Origin: a virus
Reading direction: 5' to 3' (one strand)
Length of the DNA stretch: 64,000 bases
IMG/VR virus record: IMGVR_UViG_3300006928_000001
Coordinates: 1-64,000 of that record
The notes beneath the pieces are model-generated. The model did no database searches. It worked only from the letters and a program-made list of their open reading frames with translations, and was not told the origin of the DNA. Shown piece by piece: positions 33,976 through 41,675 of this stretch (within the stretch, counting starts at the first letter, position 1; the number at the start of each line of letters is the position of its first letter). The position numbers and the translations under genes were made by a program.

Positions 33976-35751
33976 CTAGTTCGCTGGTGGGCGCTCTTGC
34001 GAAGATTCTTCGTCATCAGAATTCATCTGATCGATCTTACTGTTGACGGCGTCAAGGGCTTCTTGAGCCTGATTCTTGAATTCGCTGACATCAAAATCGT
34101 CTGGCAACTTAACGCTAAAGAGCTTCGCCATCATCTCTGGGTTCTCAGCATTCAGAATCGCTTCGACAACCATAAGTGGAACGTCACCCCACCAAAGATC
34201 AGTAGGCTTGTAGTCTCCACCAGTTGCGCTAGAGAACACGCGAGCAGCCTGATTGATGGACACACCGCCAAGCTGACCAGTAACACTGGTAATACCAGCA
34301 GCGGGTTCATTGTCTCCCCACTCTGGAGATTCGATTACGATCTTCCACTTAGTGATACCCATCTCGATAAGAACACGGTCTAGAAACGCCATACGTTCTT
34401 CGTGGTGCGGTCCAAACCTCAAGCGATTTACTACTGCCCATGCTGCTGATGCCGTGGCAAAATTGTACGAGTCAGACCGTCCAAGTAGAACAGCTGGAAT
34501 ACGTTCTGCTTCAGAGAACCTTGCGGCTAGACTATCCTGTAGTCCTGATTGGTCAAGAAGCTCCTTAGGTAGCTTGGTACTTAGCTCATGGAGCACAAGC
34601 TTGCCACGGTCATCACTGTTGTTACCAAATGGCAACTGACCATTCATATTTGCAGCAGAATCAGATGGCATCAGTGATAGAGTAATCAGTGATGCAAGCC
34701 CTTCACGGCCGCGACCAAGTGTATCGATCTTACTTACTGCAGAATTTGCTACAGCATCATCAAACGGGCGGTTAGCCGCGGCAAGGATTACACTGTGTAG
34801 ACCGGACTTGAGGTAGCTAAGCACGAGCTTAACATGCTCTTCAGCAGCAGTAGCCGCGTTCATTTCAGAATGCCACCCACTCCATCCGTACGGGTATGCT
34901 CCAGGAAACGACGTGCGCCAAGCCATAACTTCAGTCGCGGGTGTAGCACCCTTGGGTAGGGCTCCCGGCTTGTACTCTCCAGGTTGACCTGGCTTAAGAG
35001 ACGGTCGATGTCTATTACCGGTAGAGTATTTTCCGGTCTTAGCGTCCATTGCACGCCAATCACCGTATTCCTTGAACCAACGAGATCTACCACCGGACAG
35101 GGAGACCTTAAGCCGTCTAAAATGCCGTGGTTCTTCAATCCAGTAAATCGTACCGTCTTCAAGAGCTACTGGAACAGGAACCTTTGTTGCTGCTTGGTCT
35201 GGCTTGGACCATTCGGCATTAACAGCTTCAAACCTAGCGAATCCACGTGGCTTGGTAGGCATCGTCTGCTTAGCCTTACCCACGTAGGTTTCGCGGATGA
35301 CTACCACGCCACCCCAACCGAGGATTACGCGATCAAGCTCTTGTTCCTTGAAGCCAGCACGCAGTGACTTAGCACCACGTCCCAAGAAACCAGTTTGAAC
35401 AAGTACCTGAAGCCGGTTACGTTCTTCACGTACTTCCGGCTTCCAAGTCTTAGGCTTATCAAGATCGAATTTATCATCCTCCATCATGTTTACGTCAAAT
35501 CGCGGTTGTACCGAGTAGTGTGTTCCAGCACAACCTTCAGCGACGACGTGACAGACAGCCATCAGAGCACCGTTCTGCTTAACCGCATGCAGAACTAGCT
35601 TTGGATCAATTGGCTTACGAGTCATTGCTCCAGTAAACATCTGATTGATGTCGCCTGGCTCAGAACCGGGAAGTTCACCCGGCCGATACTGCAGATTGAT
35701 GCTCTGCGAGCCGAGAATTACCGCGGCTTCAGAGGCGACGTAATCAGGCAT
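33976..35751 (-). CDS. Portal protein (PBSX type)
   Basis: A 591-residue portal, the dodecameric ring at the capsid vertex through which DNA is packaged. The region EVMAWRTSFPGAYPYGWSGWH followed by helices (EEHVKLVLSYLKSGLHSVIL) matches the clip/wing core of PBSX/P2-type portals, where the host-side motif is a proline-rich YG-x-P/W segment. A charged C-terminal helix (FKNQAQEALDAVNSKIDQM) closes it. I chose ATG 35751 (GGAG nine bases upstream). The stop of the AAA+ gene lies within its first codons. No protease, scaffold or major capsid gene follows in this window. Confidence 0.82.
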   Translation of the reverse strand: MPDYVASEAAVILGSQSINLQYRPGELPGSEPGDINQMFTGAMTRKPIDPKLVLHAVKQNGALMAVCHVVAEGCAGTHYSVQPRFDVNMMEDDKFDLDKPKTWKPEVREERNRLQVLVQTGFLGRGAKSLRAGFKEQELDRVILGWGGVVVIRETYVGKAKQTMPTKPRGFARFEAVNAEWSKPDQAATKVPVPVALEDGTIYWIEEPRHFRRLKVSLSGGRSRWFKEYGDWRAMDAKTGKYSTGNRHRPSLKPGQPGEYKPGALPKGATPATEVMAWRTSFPGAYPYGWSGWHSEMNAATAAEEHVKLVLSYLKSGLHSVILAAANRPFDDAVANSAVSKIDTLGRGREGLASLITLSLMPSDSAANMNGQLPFGNNSDDRGKLVLHELSTKLPKELLDQSGLQDSLAARFSEAERIPAVLLGRSDSYNFATASAAWAVVNRLRFGPHHEERMAFLDRVLIEMGITKWKIVIESPEWGDNEPAAGITSVTGQLGGVSINQAARVFSSATGGDYKPTDLWWGDVPLMVVEAILNAENPEMMAKLFSVKLPDDFDVSEFKNQAQEALDAVNSKIDQMNSDDEESSQERPPAN

Positions 35752-36988
35752 TGATCGATTCTCCACGACGGGCGGTAATCAGCTTCATCGCAGCGATGAT
35801 ATCACCGTTACCAATCCGTTCGGTATCAGCAAGGTTCAATGCCGCGGCAATAAGCCCTCGCAGATCGTCATAAGACCAGTTGCTAGAACTGCGGACGACA
35901 CTCTGTAGAGTTCCATCGTCAACGTCGTCTTCAACCAATTGACGCTTAAGGTACTTCATACGTAGGTCAGGGCCAGGAAGCGGGACTTCCAAAATCATAT
36001 CAAAGCGACGGCGCATCGGACCATTAAATGGTTCCGTGCTATTGGACGTGACTACGAAGATAAGTCCATCCGTACTACCCATTCCACTAAGCGCAGTTAG
36101 TAGAGTGTGTCCAGTAATTCCAGTTCTGTTTTCAGAAGCAAGAACCTTTTCGAAGTCATCTAGAATTACTACAGCCGGGCCCTTACGCTGTGCCCAACTA
36201 AGAAAGTTCTTGAATGTACGACCGTCAGCGTATCGATCAGTGAAGTCAAAAGACACTGGTGTAAGACCGAGTTCAGTTGCCATCCATCGTGCTAGAGACG
36301 TCTTGCCAGTCCCAGCTGGACCGTTGAACAAATACTTACGGGTCCATGGCAACCGACGCTTCTGAAAGGACTCCTTCTTATCGAGAAATCCCTTAACGTC
36401 GTTAACGATAGATGTTTTTACGTAGTCATCCATGATAATGTCGTTAAGGGTCATTGGACTGATACGCTCAGCCCCACCGTTATAGACTTCCATCATCATG
36501 TTGGCTTGACTGATGAATCTAGTTGCCGTGTCAGCAGCGTTGACGAGTCTCATCCATGGTTCGATAGCCGTTTTTGGAATCAGAGCAACGTGCTCATTCC
36601 ATTCTTCTCCAGTACGCATCATTTGATGCCTAACCGGAACGATATAACCTACTGGGCCTTCGTTAGCATTGTGCTGAGCGAACCTCAACTTCATCGCCGC
36701 GCCATCGACTACAGGATGTACCCCACGGAACGAAATTCCTGGAGACTCTAGATGGCTAACGGATACTGCACCACTCAGCTGAGTGAAGATCATCTTCGCT
36801 TCTTCAGGTGTACCAAGAAGCCCGCTAAGATCGCTAGAAGCGACCAGCCAGTATACAAGCTGATCAACTCCACCCTTAAAAACGATGTGACTAGAATCCA
36901 TAACGGCAGGAAGGCCGAGACTTTGAAGCATCTGCTGCAAAGACTCTCGATGCAACCAATTACGCTTTTGAGTTACAGACGGGTACAT
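35744..36988 (-). CDS. AAA+ ATPase (BCS1/Cdc48-like core)
   Basis: A 414-residue protein. The first 190 residues are an unrecognised N-domain. The AAA module has Walker A FNGPAGTGKTS, Walker B VVILDDFEK, sensor 1 FVVTSNST and the arginine finger region GPMRRRFDMILEV, the form seen in BCS1/FtsH/Cdc48-type ATPases. It is coupled to the portal gene by overlap. It could remodel capsid, portal or replication complexes. The ATG at 36988 has AGGAGG six bases upstream, better than TTG 36991. Confidence 0.82.
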   Translation of the reverse strand: MYPSVTQKRNWLHRESLQQMLQSLGLPAVMDSSHIVFKGGVDQLVYWLVASSDLSGLLGTPEEAKMIFTQLSGAVSVSHLESPGISFRGVHPVVDGAAMKLRFAQHNANEGPVGYIVPVRHQMMRTGEEWNEHVALIPKTAIEPWMRLVNAADTATRFISQANMMMEVYNGGAERISPMTLNDIIMDDYVKTSIVNDVKGFLDKKESFQKRRLPWTRKYLFNGPAGTGKTSLARWMATELGLTPVSFDFTDRYADGRTFKNFLSWAQRKGPAVVILDDFEKVLASENRTGITGHTLLTALSGMGSTDGLIFVVTSNSTEPFNGPMRRRFDMILEVPLPGPDLRMKYLKRQLVEDDVDDGTLQSVVRSSSNWSYDDLRGLIAAALNLADTERIGNGDIIAAMKLITARRGESINA

Positions 36989-37046
36989 CAAGAACCTCCT
37001 CGACTACTCTGTCAGGTTACCACATTCGAACTAGTTCGTCCAGCTC

Positions 37047-38006
37047 TCACGGCTTCGTACCATCTCGCTTGCACAAGCGATAAAACGGGCAACGCTCACA
37101 TACAGACGGGTCGTCAGTTGCTTCAAACTTATCACGGATAGGGATGTTTTGGTCTAGATCACCATCTTTCAAGCGATCGGCCAGATCTTCGGCAAAGAGA
37201 TCGATGATCATCCCAGTTTTTTCGATGTCTTCATCGGTGATGCGAAAATGATCTACTTGCACGTTTTCTTGACTGATGTATGGAATTACAGAATGGACGG
37301 ATGACCATCCAAGACCGTTAGCCCACATTCCGTACAGTTTAGCTTGTAGTTTGTCTTTCTTACGCTTGCGGCCAGTCTTCCAATCCACTACTATGACAGA
37401 GTTATCACTACCACGAATAACCAAGTCCATAGCTACCCAGACTCGTAACCCTGACCTTCGAAAAGACATCAAATCTTCGACCATAACTATTTGCCTGTAG
37501 TTATTGATCGCGTGTCGCAATATGTTCCTAGTCTCATTACCAGTATCGGCTTTGTACCAGGAGTTATCCTTCGCTAAAGAGTGTAATTTTTGCTGTATCC
37601 GCAGCCAGACATTCTCCCAATTTACCGGTTCGCCGTCAATAATTTCTGATAGCTGTAGCCTATGCTTCGGATTGCCAGAGTGTTGATTTAGAGCTTGGTC
37701 TTGCCCACGTGCGAACATACTTCGTGCGTGGGCAAGCATCACCGGTTCTATGTCACTAAACTTACGGCCTTGCCTAGCTTGATCGAGGATATGCTGTGCA
37801 GCCTTATGGATGATTTTTCCTGACCATGATGGTATCGTCTCAATAAACTTAGCCTCGTAGTTCTCCTCAGCTGTTCTGTCAGATGGAGGCTTATTACCAC
37901 GCCACCACCCACCCCATGAAGCATAAGTCCACCGATAGTATTTCAGTGGACACTCTGCAATCATCGTTGCTTTAGAGAATGAAAACGATGCTTCGTTCTT
38001 AAACAC
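37047..38006 (-). CDS. RecB/Cas4-like PD-(D/E)xK nuclease with C-terminal cysteine cluster
   Basis: A 319-residue PDDEXK_1-family protein. It opens with SFSFSKATMIAECPLKYYR (the SxSxxxxxxxCPxxY motif of RecB/AddB/Cas4 nucleases, first Cys of a Fe-S site), carries GKIIHKAAQHILDQ (His site), WVAMDLVIRG and VVDWKTGRKR (catalytic Asp and Lys), and ends with CERCPFYRLC, the remaining cysteines of the Fe-S cluster. This is the Cas4/AddB-type exonuclease layout, suited to recombination or end processing. There are no CRISPR repeats or cas genes in the window. It ends next to the AAA+ gene. Confidence 0.85.
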   Translation of the reverse strand: MFKNEASFSFSKATMIAECPLKYYRWTYASWGGWWRGNKPPSDRTAEENYEAKFIETIPSWSGKIIHKAAQHILDQARQGRKFSDIEPVMLAHARSMFARGQDQALNQHSGNPKHRLQLSEIIDGEPVNWENVWLRIQQKLHSLAKDNSWYKADTGNETRNILRHAINNYRQIVMVEDLMSFRRSGLRVWVAMDLVIRGSDNSVIVVDWKTGRKRKKDKLQAKLYGMWANGLGWSSVHSVIPYISQENVQVDHFRITDEDIEKTGMIIDLFAEDLADRLKDGDLDQNIPIRDKFEATDDPSVCERCPFYRLCKRDGTKP

Positions 38007-39295
38007 TATGCAGCCTCAGACTCGCTAAGTGGCATCTTGATATCGGGGTGCCGCTTAGCCCACCAGGCTTGACGCTCCTTTAGAGACATCTTAAGCGAGA
38101 GACGTTCTCCACGACTACGCCAGTCAATCGCCTGCATCCAAGAGTTACGGTGACTTGGCTCACCAGTTAAAGCCGGAACGGTTCGTACTCCTCGTCTAAT
38201 ACCATCTGCCAAGACTCTACCCAAAAATGCGGCATTATGCGTACACAGCCCGCGACCAATTTCGGCATACGCCTTAGACTTTGGTGAGAACTCGTAGTCA
38301 AGCGGAAACCCCATGATGGTTGCACACTCACGCGGCGTGAGATACCTGTCTTCTACTGGGTGGATGACGGTATGGCCGCCTAGAATATTCGGTGATGGTC
38401 GATCAAGGCGACCACGGGTGTGCGTGAATCCCGGCCTAGAAGAACCATTCCATTTTGCGCCACGAGGCCGATAATGCTTATGCATCAATTCATCTGCCAC
38501 TTCACGTAGATGTGATCCTGGAGGGCAGTACGGCATAATGGACCTGAACGCACCAAAGTAGGTATTCTTGTTGTTAGGAAGATCACCACCGTTTTTTACG
38601 AGCTCTAGTGCGTCTCCAAGAGTCTTGGAACCAAGATTGTCTGCAGATTCGTTATTGTAAACGCCACGCCAATCTAGATCGTATTTACTAGCTACGAAAT
38701 GGAACCTTCGTCGATCTTGGTATCCACCATGAATAGCGGATGTCGTTAGAAACGCATAACACCTGTATCCAAGGGATCTTGCTCTAAAGGCCATCGCGTC
38801 TAGAAAGCTACGTTCCTTGCTAAAGATTGCTGGAACTAGCTCCCAAGTCCAGATGTCTGGCTGAAGACGGAATGCTGCCTCGTACGCTACGTACCGTGTG
38901 TAGCACATTCTGTCATCACTAGATCCTTCGTGCTTCCCAGGCCCAGCATAGGCTACACACGGCGGATTCGCATAGAAAATACGAGGTACATTACCCGCAC
39001 TCTTTAGCTCATCAATGAATGACAACCAATCTTCTCCGTTAGTGGACCTGTTAAGATACCCGTCTTTGAGAGGGATATTAGCAACCGGCCAACGTTGGCG
39101 TGACACGTTGCTACCTAAGTCTAGATCAGGTAGCTCTAGATGACCAGCAACGTTAATTCCAGCCTGCTCCATACCAAGACTGAAAGCTCCAGCAAAAACG
39201 CATGCACCCAGAGCAGTGACTTCGTTACGCCCAGCTTCTAGTTCAGCATGAATTGCGTCCATTTGTTCGCGGTTAGACAATGGAAGATACGACAT
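38006..39295 (-). CDS. C5-cytosine DNA methyltransferase-like protein
   Basis: A 429-residue protein with DNMT-type motifs: I (GACVFAGAFSLGMEQAG), IV NPPCVAY with the catalytic Cys113, a VI-like WELVP (ENV in classic enzymes, so the Asn is changed), VIII YQDRRRFHFV (QxRxR), IX RYLTPRECATIMGFP and X IGRGLCTHNAAFLG. The target recognition region is short. It methylates cytosine C5 in DNA, probably protecting against restriction, unless the changed VI motif or the modified cytosines predicted here alter its activity. No cognate endonuclease is seen. It overlaps the RecB/Cas4-like gene by one base. Confidence 0.82.
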   Translation of the reverse strand: MSYLPLSNREQMDAIHAELEAGRNEVTALGACVFAGAFSLGMEQAGINVAGHLELPDLDLGSNVSRQRWPVANIPLKDGYLNRSTNGEDWLSFIDELKSAGNVPRIFYANPPCVAYAGPGKHEGSSDDRMCYTRYVAYEAAFRLQPDIWTWELVPAIFSKERSFLDAMAFRARSLGYRCYAFLTTSAIHGGYQDRRRFHFVASKYDLDWRGVYNNESADNLGSKTLGDALELVKNGGDLPNNKNTYFGAFRSIMPYCPPGSHLREVADELMHKHYRPRGAKWNGSSRPGFTHTRGRLDRPSPNILGGHTVIHPVEDRYLTPRECATIMGFPLDYEFSPKSKAYAEIGRGLCTHNAAFLGRVLADGIRRGVRTVPALTGEPSHRNSWMQAIDWRSRGERLSLKMSLKERQAWWAKRHPDIKMPLSESEAA

Positions 39296-40083
39296 TAGTA
39301 GCCATCCTTCTGACGCTTGAAGTTAATGTCGTTCTTATGCATGAACGCGTAGTATAGATGGTCAAGTTTAACGCCTGGAATAGCCTGTGCGCAGGCACAG
39401 ATTTCAGGCATCAGCGTAAAGTAAATGAACCCAGATCCGGGTGGAAACTTGTGAGGATTTACAGCACCATTACTAACAAGAATCTGTTGGCGAATAGCCG
39501 CTGCAGTATCAACAAGTAGCTGACGTAGATAGTTAATCCTGGCCGCTACCTTTTTCTCCCAATCCTCGCCATGTGCTCCGTCAGCATGACTGAACATACT
39601 ATAGATTGCAAGGTTCGGACCCTGTCCATTACGTTCAGCCAGAGCCCAAGCAAAGTCAAGACCAAACGCAGGTACCTGCACTTGCATGGCGCTAGCTGTA
39701 ACTTTTGCCACAAGCTCCCGCTCAGGTTGTCCGCCCATGAAAAGATATGCGTTGACGACGAAGTGCATCACGTCGACAAGCTCCATGAGCAACTCATCTT
39801 TGTCGGCTTGAACAGGGTTAGACTTATGGTGCTTCCATCCACCTTCCACCATGTCCCAAGCTTCACTAGCCTCTTGGACACCCATATCAAGATGGTGGAT
39901 AACCCTACGTGGAAGGCAGAACGTCTTCTTGCCGAAGTCTTTCAGCCTGGAATCGTATGACCCAACCAGAGTCTGAAAATCCATCTGTCGCTTAATGATT
40001 TTTGCCTGGTGATCAATCGACCAGTCAAGTTCATCAAATTCGGTGTCGATGGAGAATTCATCGGCACAGTTCTGCACTTTCAT
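39295..40083 (-). CDS. All-alpha NTP pyrophosphatase (dimeric dUTPase / dCTPase-like)
   Basis: A 262-residue helical protein. VQEASEAWDMVEGGWKHHK and DELLMELVDVMHFVVNAYLF give the ExxE...ExxxD metal-binding pattern of the MazG/dimeric dUTPase superfamily, which also contains T4 gp56 dCTPase/dUTPase. It would remove dUTP, and if gp56-like also dCTP, giving dCMP for modification. It overlaps the C5-methyltransferase-like gene by one base, which supports nucleotide or DNA modification context. Which substrate it uses cannot be read from sequence. Confidence 0.75.
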   Translation of the reverse strand: MKVQNCADEFSIDTEFDELDWSIDHQAKIIKRQMDFQTLVGSYDSRLKDFGKKTFCLPRRVIHHLDMGVQEASEAWDMVEGGWKHHKSNPVQADKDELLMELVDVMHFVVNAYLFMGGQPERELVAKVTASAMQVQVPAFGLDFAWALAERNGQGPNLAIYSMFSHADGAHGEDWEKKVAARINYLRQLLVDTAAAIRQQILVSNGAVNPHKFPPGSGFIYFTLMPEICACAQAIPGVKLDHLYYAFMHKNDINFKRQKDGY

Positions 40084-40086
40084 CGT

Positions 40087-40428
40087 TTACTTCCTATTCT
40101 TTCGCTTTGAAGCCTTCTTGGTCTTCCGCTTCTTCTTCTTAGCCTTTCTAGCCTTTCGTGACACTGGCTTGGATCGGTCGCTGTCGGGCAAGATCACTCG
40201 ATACTCGATTTCATCGGTATCTGCTTGTTCACTTGTCAACTCGGCGTCAGTGTGAGAAGCGGCCGTCAACTTCGTACTTGATGACACAGGAATACCGGAA
40301 ACTCCGAACCCGAAAAAGCCCGACCCACTACCATTTCCGGTAGTCCGTCGGACTTTTACAAGCTTGGCTTTCCTCACTGCGCCAGTTAAAGCTTGGCGCA
40401 GTGAGGAGACCAGCGGATCAGGCTTCAC
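40087..40428 (-). CDS. Lysine-tailed small hypothetical protein
   Basis: A 113-residue protein with an extremely basic C-terminus (RKARKAKKKKRKTKKASKRK) and a Gly/Ser-rich middle. It overlaps the stop of the 40425 gene by four bases (ATGA). The tail resembles small phage DNA-condensing or capsid-packaged proteins, but no family is recognised. Its short neighbour distance to the dUTPase-like gene (three bases) shows operon membership. Confidence 0.65.
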   Translation of the reverse strand: MKPDPLVSSLRQALTGAVRKAKLVKVRRTTGNGSGSGFFGFGVSGIPVSSSTKLTAASHTDAELTSEQADTDEIEYRVILPDSDRSKPVSRKARKAKKKKRKTKKASKRKNRK

Positions 40429-41555
40429 TCAGCGTCGCTGTCCTTCTCGGAGTCACCCTTCTTGGAGTCACCCTTCTTAGAATCATCCTTCTTAGAATCA
40501 TCCTTCTTGGGCTTGGGCGTAGGCGCAGTAGTCTCAATCAGAGACTCATCATCGAACCGCTCGCGGATATCCTCAGGGATAGCCTCAAGCTTCTCCTCGT
40601 GGGAGCCGTCAGCACGGTTGTAGTACTTACGAGCTTCGATCTTAGCGACCACTCCGGCGATAGGCTTCTCCACGCCAGTACGGCCAGTCTCACCCTTGCC
40701 AGTGGGCTTGTAACCGTTCAGGTAATACGGAACGTGCTTAGTGGCCTTAGCCATGAACTTGGTAGCCTTATCACCGATACCAAGCTCAGTACAACGCTGG
40801 AAAACACGACCGGCAAAGGAACCGTCAGACTGCAGAGGACCAGGACCTCCATCCTTACCCTCGATGACGTCAACAACAGCCTGGCGAAGAGTCGGCCCAC
40901 GCTCACGCTTCTTGCCGCCACCACTACTCTTACGCTTGGAAGAACGGCGCTTCTTCTCAGGGACAACTTCCGTGTCACCGGAGACGATGTTGGGGCTGTC
41001 CTCAGGGTTTGGGACCAGAAGAGGCAGTCCATCAAAAGAGACGATGACGTGCGGGACGCCATCCTTCTCGATCTCAGCGATCACGTCAACCGGCGTACCA
41101 GCCGGAACGGTGACAGCCTCCTTACCAGAACCAACGGTAAGAGCATGACCAAGACGAGTGCACTCAGTGAGGTCCACACTCTCAAGCCAAGAGGCAAAAC
41201 CACCCCACGTCAGATCACCAGCCTCAGCAGCTGCAAACACCAGACTAGGCGGAGGAGTCTTGACAATTTCACGTCCGTCAAGACCAAAAGCGTAACCCTG
41301 GCTAAGGGCAGCTACGAGCTCAGCGTCAGTGTTCTCTCCGTCAGTTGGGACGGAGTCGTCGACATCGAAAGTACCGTTCTGCAGACCACGGTGGTAGCCA
41401 CAGGCAAACATCGTTTCCTTGGTAAGGAACTGATCCAGGTCAATGTTGTACTCAGCAAGCTTGTCTTCAAGCTGCTTGTTAGGGTCCTCACCCTCAACGG
41501 GGTCAACCCCAAGGAACACAAGGGCAAGAACAACTGCGGTGGCGGGAAGACTCAT
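40425..41555 (-). CDS. Hypothetical protein with charged KKDDS-type tandem tail, likely highly expressed
   Basis: A 376-residue protein. The ATG at 41555 has AGGAGAGAG close upstream, so the longer frame to 41597 is rejected. The N-terminus has a hydrophobic stretch (ATAVVLALVFLGV) that could be a signal or short membrane segment, followed by acidic domains, a basic linker (KKRRSSKRKSSGGGKKRERG) with a following helix-rich part, and a C-terminal run of five-residue KKDDS/KKGDS repeats. Wobble positions are C-rich relative to neighbours, which suggests high expression. A candidate promoter lies at 41613-41641. Function unknown. Confidence 0.7.
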   Translation of the reverse strand: MSLPATAVVLALVFLGVDPVEGEDPNKQLEDKLAEYNIDLDQFLTKETMFACGYHRGLQNGTFDVDDSVPTDGENTDAELVAALSQGYAFGLDGREIVKTPPPSLVFAAAEAGDLTWGGFASWLESVDLTECTRLGHALTVGSGKEAVTVPAGTPVDVIAEIEKDGVPHVIVSFDGLPLLVPNPEDSPNIVSGDTEVVPEKKRRSSKRKSSGGGKKRERGPTLRQAVVDVIEGKDGGPGPLQSDGSFAGRVFQRCTELGIGDKATKFMAKATKHVPYYLNGYKPTGKGETGRTGVEKPIAGVVAKIEARKYYNRADGSHEEKLEAIPEDIRERFDDESLIETTAPTPKPKKDDSKKDDSKKGDSKKGDSEKDSDAE

Positions 41556-41612
41556 CTTCTCTCTCCTGGTGGGAATTCGCAAGGGGTTAAGCCCCATGCT
41601 GTGTGCTCATGA

Positions 41613-41641
41613 AGTGTATCACTCCATGGTATCCATGCCAA
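41613..41641 (-). promoter_or_regulatory. Candidate sigma70-like promoter for the 40425-41555 gene
   Basis: On the minus strand TTGGCA (41641-41636), a 17-base spacer, then TACACT (41618-41613) matches -35/-10 consensus in five and four positions. It lies about 60 bases before the ATG, and the leader contains a GGGG-CTTAA-CCCC hairpin (41582-41595). CCATG/CATGG inverted repeats overlap the -35, a possible operator. Confidence 0.5.
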
Positions 41642-41675
41642 TGCATGGAAGACTTCGTAAGTTCGTTGTGATCCG

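Noticed and set aside
37027-37038. CGAACTAGTTCG 12-base palindrome as an operator or attachment site
   Set aside because: A single short palindrome between genes, with no partner repeat or promoter nearby.
37047-38006. CRISPR-associated Cas4
   Set aside because: The protein is RecB/Cas4-like in motif order, but there are no CRISPR repeats or other cas genes, and RecB/AddB-type phage nucleases share the same motifs.
40401-41612. 403-residue open frame on the plus strand opposite the 40425 gene
   Set aside because: It is the reverse-strand shadow of the minus-strand gene, which has strong SD, codon pattern and promoter. The plus frame lacks any domain or SD.
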